A DNA stretch of 64,000 bases from Clostridiales bacterium Firm_18 (GTDB lineage Bacteria; Bacillota; Clostridia; Monoglobales; Firm-18), in NCBI GenBank assembly GCA_001604215.1, contig LVAX01000072.1, forward strand, positions 133,228 through 197,227. The letters are read 5' to 3'. This document shows, in pieces, positions 58,904 to 64,000 of this stretch. The notes beneath the pieces are model-generated. The model was not told where the DNA came from. It did not search any database and was given only the letters and a program-made list of their open reading frames with translations. Position 1 is the stretch's first letter, and every line of letters starts with the position of its first letter. Both the position numbers and the translations under genes were made by a program.

Positions 58904-60091
58904 TTAATACTTAGCTATATTTTTGCCGAATTCAACTGCCGCTTTTTGTGCATCAACGTCAGGGTTCCATTGGTTTTTAAAGCTGTCTTCCATAACTTCA
59001 AAGCCCGCTTCGGCCATTAATTGGGTTATTATTTTTACCGATTCCCCGCTCCAGCCGTAACATCCGAACGCGGCTGCTTTTTTGCCTTTGAATTTCAGCT
59101 CTTTTATAAGATAAATAAATCCCGCAACCGAATGCAATATGCTGTTGTTTATTGTGGGCGAACCCATAACAACCGTTTTTGACTTGAAAACCTCGCTAAT
59201 CAAATCATTATAATCGCACTTGGAAATGTTATAAATTTTAACAACTACGTCCGTGTCAACCGACTTGATACCTTCCGCAATTTTCTCCGCCAATAGTTTT
59301 GTACCGTTCCACATGGTATCATAAATTATCGAAATTTGGTTTTCCCGGTAATCATTTGCCCACTGGGCGTATTTTTCGACAATTTGCATAGGATTGTCCC
59401 GCCAGATAACACCGTGGCTTGTCGCGATTATTTCAATCGGAAGGTTTAGTGCGGTTATCTCGCTAAGTTTCTTTCTCAGCATGGCACTGTACGGAGTTAA
59501 TATATTTGCATAGTATTTGAGTGATTCGTAAAAAAGGTCGCATTGATCGACTTTGTCGTTAAACAGCTGCTCCGTGGCAAGATGCTGGCCGAATGCGTCG
59601 TTGCTGAAGAGTATGTTGTCCCCGGTAAGGTAAGTTGCCATGCTGTCCGGCCAATGAAGCATTTGCATTTCAAGAAAAATAAGTTCTTTTCCGTTACCGA
59701 TGCTTATTTTGTCACCCGTTTTTACGATTTTAAAATTCCAATCGCTGTGGTATTGCCCTTTTAAGGATTTGACCGCATTTGCGGTGCAATAAATCGGCTT
59801 GTCCGGGATGCGCTTCATTAACGCGGGGAGCGCGCCGCTATGGTCAATTTCCCCATGATTTGCAACAATAAAATCAATTTTATCCAAATCGATTTCCTTT
59901 GCCAGATTATCAACAAAATCTTCTGCAAACGGAGCCCATACCGTATCAATCAAAACATTTTTTTCTTCTTGAATTAAATATGAATTGTAGGACGATCCCT
60001 TATGGGTGGACAGTTCTTCGCCATGGAATTTTCTAAGTTCCCAATCAACCTTTCCAAGCCAGTAAACATTGTTTTTTACATGTTTTTTCAT
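58904..60091 (-). CDS. Flavodiiron protein (FprA family A-type flavoprotein)
   Basis: [25 protein letters not shown], flavodoxin domain [23 protein letters not shown]. Confidence 0.95.
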   Translation of the reverse strand: MKKHVKNNVYWLGKVDWELRKFHGEELSTHKGSSYNSYLIQEEKNVLIDTVWAPFAEDFVDNLAKEIDLDKIDFIVANHGEIDHSGALPALMKRIPDKPIYCTANAVKSLKGQYHSDWNFKIVKTGDKISIGNGKELIFLEMQMLHWPDSMATYLTGDNILFSNDAFGQHLATEQLFNDKVDQCDLFYESLKYYANILTPYSAMLRKKLSEITALNLPIEIIATSHGVIWRDNPMQIVEKYAQWANDYRENQISIIYDTMWNGTKLLAEKIAEGIKSVDTDVVVKIYNISKCDYNDLISEVFKSKTVVMGSPTINNSILHSVAGFIYLIKELKFKGKKAAAFGCYGWSGESVKIITQLMAEAGFEVMEDSFKNQWNPDVDAQKAAVEFGKNIAKY

Positions 60092-63000
60092 TCTTGCATC
60101 GCTCCTTTATCCGGTTTGTAGTTTTCCTGCAAATTTTTATACATTTCATATTTTTCTTTAGCCTGCTTTTCGGCTTTTTTAAACAGCTCCTCCGCTTGTT
60201 CGGGAGAAGTGAGCACCAACGACGAATACCTTGTCTCGCTTTTAATAAAGTCGGCAAAAGGAGAAGCAGGCTCCTTTGAATCCAATTGGAAAGGATTTTT
60301 CCCTTGCTCCTTAAGCTCGGGGTTGAATCTATACAAATGCCAATACCCGGCTTCGACGGCCCGTTTCGTTTCAAGTTGGCTGTTTCCCATGCCGCCCTTT
60401 ATGCCATGGCTTATACAAGGCGAATAAGCTATGATTACGGAAGGGCCTTTATATTGCTCGGCTTCCGTCAGTGCTTTGATAAGCTGATTTTGATTGGCCC
60501 CCATTGCAACCTGTGCAACATAAACATAGCCGTATGACATTGCAATCAGCCCCAAATCCTTTTTGCCTGTTTTTTTACCTGATGCGGCAAACTGAGCAAC
60601 AGCGGCGGTAGGAGTCGACTTTGAAGCCTGCCCGCCCGTATTTGAATAAACCTCGGTATCAAATATCAAAATGTTTATGTCTTCACCTGATGCTATAACA
60701 TGGTCAAGCCCTCCGAAGCCTATATCATAAGCCCAGCCGTCACCGCCGATAATCCATTGGGTTTTCCTGGCGAGAAAGCTTTTGTTTTCCATTATGTTAT
60801 TTATAATATCGGAAATTTTATTATCTGACGGTGTATATTTGTCAAGCTCGCGAATTAGATTTTCCGATGCGGTTTTTGAATTTTTTAAGTCTTCATAGTT
60901 TTCAAGCCATGCTTGCACCGCGTTTTTGATATTTTCGGGAATGTCATGCTTAATAATTTCTTCGCACAAGCTATTAATTTTATTTCGTATTTGTTTTACC
61001 GCCAAATACATTCCATAGCCGAATTCGGCGTTATCTTCAAACAAGGAGTTTGCCCATGAGGGTCCTTTTCCCTGTTCGTTGGTGGTGTATGGCGTCGAAG
61101 GTGCGCTTGCACCCCATATTGAGGAACAACCCGTTGCATTTGCAATCATCATTTGGTCCCCGAAAAGCTGGGTTAAAAGCTTTGCATAAGGGGTTTCCCC
61201 GCAGCCCGCACACGCTCCTGAAAATTCAAGCAGCGGAGTGGAAAATTGGCTGCCTTTTACCGTTTGAAAGGATAGCGGAATATTTTTTTTGCTTAAAGTA
61301 ACGGCATAATTCCAATTGTCAATTTCATGCTTTTGCTGGTCGATAGGTTCGAAAACAAGTGCCTTTTCTTTAGCGGGACATACATTCATACAATTGCCGC
61401 AGCCTGTGCAATCCTGCACCGAAACTTGTATTTTAAAGGAGTAAGATTCCATACCCTTGCCTATTGCCGGTATCGTTTCAAATCCTTTGGGCGCATTTCG
61501 AGTTTCTTTTTCGTCCAGTAAAAACGGGCGTATAGCGGCATGAGGGCAGACAAAAGCACATTGGTTGCATTGGATGCATTTGCTGCTTTGCCAGCTTGGT
61601 ACGCGATCGGCAATGCTTCTTTTTTCATATTTTGATGTTCCCGGGGGAAATGTTCCGTCCTCCCTGCCGGTAAAAACGCTGACGGGCAGGCTGTCGCCCT
61701 TCTGAGCATCAATGGGCATAAGGATATTTTTTATGAAATCAGGCTTGTTAACGTCTTCTTTGTTTTGGTCTTCGGCATTTAGCCAGGTAGGCGGTACGTT
61801 TACTTTTTGAACATCTTCGATTCCCCTGTAAATAGCGGCATAATTCATTTCTACTACTTTTTCGCCTTTTTTCCTGTAGCTGTTAAAAACGGCGGTTTTC
61901 ATATGATTAATCGCATCGTCAGCCGGAATAATGTTTATAAGTTTAAAGAAAGCAGCCTGCATTATAATGTTAATCCTCGGGCCCAGGCCAAGCTCCCTGC
62001 CGATACGCAAGGCGTCAATAATATAAAAATTAATGTTATTTTCAGCTATATAACGCTTTACATTTGCCGGCAGGCGGTTTTTTAGCTCATCGCCCGAATA
62101 AGGAGTGTTAAGAAGAAAAGTTCCGCCTTTTTTAATATCCGAAACAATATCGTATTTTTCAATATAAGAGGGATTGTGGCAGGCGACAAAATCAGCTTTG
62201 TTAATCAAATAAGTTGATTTTATGGGCTTTTTGCCAAATCTTAAATGTGATACCGTTGTTCCGCCGGATTTTTTACTGTCGTAAGAAAAATATGCCTGAA
62301 CGTAAAGGTCGGTATTTTCTCCTATTATTTTTATTGAATTTTTATTTGCGCCCACCGTTCCGTCCGAGCCCAAACCCCAGAATTTACATGATACCGTTCC
62401 TTCGGGAGAGGTATCCGCATTATCCGAAGCAGGCAGGGAAAGAAAAGTTACATCATCGGTTATTCCTATGGTAAATCGATTTTTAGGCTCGTTGTTTTTC
62501 AAATTATCGTAAACAGAAATTATCTGACCGGGTGTGGTGTCTTTTGAACCAAGCCCGTATCTTCCGCCAACTACGACGGCCGGAATTTGATTTTGGTAAA
62601 TCACGGTACAGACGTCCTGATACAAAGGCTCGCCCAAAGCGCCGGCTTCTTTTGTCCTGTCCAGTACGGCTATTTTTTTGACCGTTTTCGGCAAAACGTC
62701 CAAAAAATGCTTTTGCGAAAAGGGGCGGTACAGCCTTACCTTTACCAAACCAACCTTTTCACCCTTTGCAGTTAGGTAATCTATTGTTTCTTCGATTGTA
62801 TCACAAACCGAGCCCATTGCCACGATTACCCGCTGCGCATCGCTTGCTCCGTAATAATCGAATAATTTGTATTTTCTTCCCGTAAGCGTGCCGAACCGGT
62901 TCATATAATCCTCGACAATGGAAGGAACCGCATTGTAAAAAGGATTGGAGGCCTCCCGTGCCTGGAAGAAAATATCGGGATTTTGTGCCGTTCCCCTTAT

Positions 63001-63642
63001 TACCGGATGTTCGGGGTTTAGCGCGTTTTCTCTGAACCTTTTGACAGCTTCCATGTCGATAAGCTGTTTGTAAATATCATAATCAACAACTTCGATTTTT
63101 TGAATCTCGTGCGATGTTCGAAAACCGTCGAAGAAGTGTAAAAACGGAACACGCCCCCGTAATGCGCACAGGTGCGAAATACCTGACATATCCATAGCTT
63201 CCTGAACATTTCCGGCGGCAAGCATTGAAAAGCCGGTTTGGCGGCAGGCCATGACATCCGAATGGTCCCCGAAAATGGACAAGGCATGGCTTGCAACGGC
63301 CCGTGCGGATACATGAATAACGCAGGGCAAAAGCTCCCCTGCTATTTTATACATATTCGGTATCATCAGCAACAAGCCCTGCGAGGCTGTGTATGTAGAG
63401 GAAAGGGCGCCTGCCGCAAGACAGCCGTGAACCGCCCCGGCAGCCCCTGCTTCGGACTGGAGCTGGACAACATTTACCTTTTGACCAAAAAGATTGATTT
63501 TCCCCTCCGCAGACCATTCGTCAATATTTTCGGCCATGGTGGAAGAAGGTGTAATCGGATATATTGCGGCAACATCTATAAATGCGTAAGAGGAATATGC
63601 AGCAGCAGTATTTCCGTCCATTGTTTTATAATTCTTTGACAT
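60088..63642 (-). CDS. nifJ: Pyruvate:ferredoxin (flavodoxin) oxidoreductase
   Basis: MDGNTAAAYSSYAFIDVAAIYPITPSSTMAE, two 4Fe-4S motifs CIQCNQCAFVCPHA and CTGCGNCMNVCPA, TPP region GGDGWAYDIGFGGLDHV. Confidence 0.97.
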   Translation of the reverse strand: MSKNYKTMDGNTAAAYSSYAFIDVAAIYPITPSSTMAENIDEWSAEGKINLFGQKVNVVQLQSEAGAAGAVHGCLAAGALSSTYTASQGLLLMIPNMYKIAGELLPCVIHVSARAVASHALSIFGDHSDVMACRQTGFSMLAAGNVQEAMDMSGISHLCALRGRVPFLHFFDGFRTSHEIQKIEVVDYDIYKQLIDMEAVKRFRENALNPEHPVIRGTAQNPDIFFQAREASNPFYNAVPSIVEDYMNRFGTLTGRKYKLFDYYGASDAQRVIVAMGSVCDTIEETIDYLTAKGEKVGLVKVRLYRPFSQKHFLDVLPKTVKKIAVLDRTKEAGALGEPLYQDVCTVIYQNQIPAVVVGGRYGLGSKDTTPGQIISVYDNLKNNEPKNRFTIGITDDVTFLSLPASDNADTSPEGTVSCKFWGLGSDGTVGANKNSIKIIGENTDLYVQAYFSYDSKKSGGTTVSHLRFGKKPIKSTYLINKADFVACHNPSYIEKYDIVSDIKKGGTFLLNTPYSGDELKNRLPANVKRYIAENNINFYIIDALRIGRELGLGPRINIIMQAAFFKLINIIPADDAINHMKTAVFNSYRKKGEKVVEMNYAAIYRGIEDVQKVNVPPTWLNAEDQNKEDVNKPDFIKNILMPIDAQKGDSLPVSVFTGREDGTFPPGTSKYEKRSIADRVPSWQSSKCIQCNQCAFVCPHAAIRPFLLDEKETRNAPKGFETIPAIGKGMESYSFKIQVSVQDCTGCGNCMNVCPAKEKALVFEPIDQQKHEIDNWNYAVTLSKKNIPLSFQTVKGSQFSTPLLEFSGACAGCGETPYAKLLTQLFGDQMMIANATGCSSIWGASAPSTPYTTNEQGKGPSWANSLFEDNAEFGYGMYLAVKQIRNKINSLCEEIIKHDIPENIKNAVQAWLENYEDLKNSKTASENLIRELDKYTPSDNKISDIINNIMENKSFLARKTQWIIGGDGWAYDIGFGGLDHVIASGEDINILIFDTEVYSNTGGQASKSTPTAAVAQFAASGKKTGKKDLGLIAMSYGYVYVAQVAMGANQNQLIKALTEAEQYKGPSVIIAYSPCISHGIKGGMGNSQLETKRAVEAGYWHLYRFNPELKEQGKNPFQLDSKEPASPFADFIKSETRYSSLVLTSPEQAEELFKKAEKQAKEKYEMYKNLQENYKPDKGAMQE

Positions 63643-63897
63643 TTTTACCGGGCTCCTTTCCAGTTTTTTAATTTGATATATATAATCATTATACACTTTT
63701 ATATTCAACTAATCAAATATTTTCGATAAAAAAGTATTATAATACAAAAAATGCTTGATAAATGAAGAATTATAATATGATACCAAAAGATATTTCCTAT
63801 AAGTTAAAAAAGCGTTCCGGCGCGTAGCGCTTTCCAAAAGCGCCTCACCTCGCCCCGCGAGGGAAAGCGAAGGCGGAATTCACTTGCGCCGAAGCGC

Positions 63898-63924
63898 GAA
63901 ATTGCGCGTATTTTGCGCAATTTC
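63898..63924. repeat. GC-containing perfect inverted repeat (10-bp stem, 7-nt loop)
   Basis: GAAATTGCGC-GTATTTT-GCGCAATTTC. Confidence 0.6.
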
Positions 63925-64000
63925 CTATAAATCGAGTAGAGTCTAACTCTTAATGAGTTTCGCCCCTCTCACACCACCGTACATGCCGTTCGGCATACGG
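63925..64000 (-). mobile_element. Possible group II intron-like fragment at window edge
   Basis: Minus strand CCGTATGCCGAACGGCATGTACGGTGGTGTGAGAGGGGCGAAACTC...CTCTACTCGATTTAT resembles sequence near the ORF of group II introns; truncated. Confidence 0.4.

Noticed and set aside
1-64000. tRNA/rRNA genes and an att-site tRNA
   Set aside because: No cloverleaf or rRNA sequence recognised by eye; att sites could not be defined without the left flank.

Overview
The window appears to be a Firmicute (probably Clostridia) chromosome segment. The left ~39.7 kb is most of the late region of a contractile-tailed, PBSX/XkdK-type prophage plus its right-end accessory genes. The right ~24 kb is ordinary chromosome: an AEC transporter, a purECFMNHD operon, ldh, an amidohydrolase, a 2646-aa cyclic-glucan-synthase-like GH94 protein, a polysaccharide deacetylase, mscL, a flavodiiron protein and PFOR.

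The main find is a complete diversity-generating retroelement (DGR) at about 26.7-29.7 kb. It has a C-type-lectin/FGE-like variable protein, an avd gene, a 116-bp template repeat (TR) and a DGR-type reverse transcriptase. VR and TR align without gaps and differ at 10 positions, all adenines in TR. A perfect 10-bp hairpin with a GATA loop lies just downstream of VR.

Other notable observations:
- A 65-bp palindrome-plus-promoter module is shared between the avd promoter region and a downstream Xre regulator.
- A MuF head protein carries an EndoU-like C-terminal toxin, with a candidate immunity gene overlapping its stop.
- Two tandem PP-loop/PAPS-reductase + ParB (IbrA/IbrB-like) pairs are coupled to an SSS transporter.
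- A perfect A-AAA-AAC slippery site sits in the tail-assembly chaperone genes.
- An IS110-family transposase is preceded by a ~165-nt highly structured leader, a candidate bridge RNA.
- A HEPN/MNT locus has a duplicated MNT gene.
- A DpnII-type restriction-modification locus has an endonuclease broken by one extra T in a T-run.

All calls come from reading the sequence and the supplied ORF track; no database search was run.
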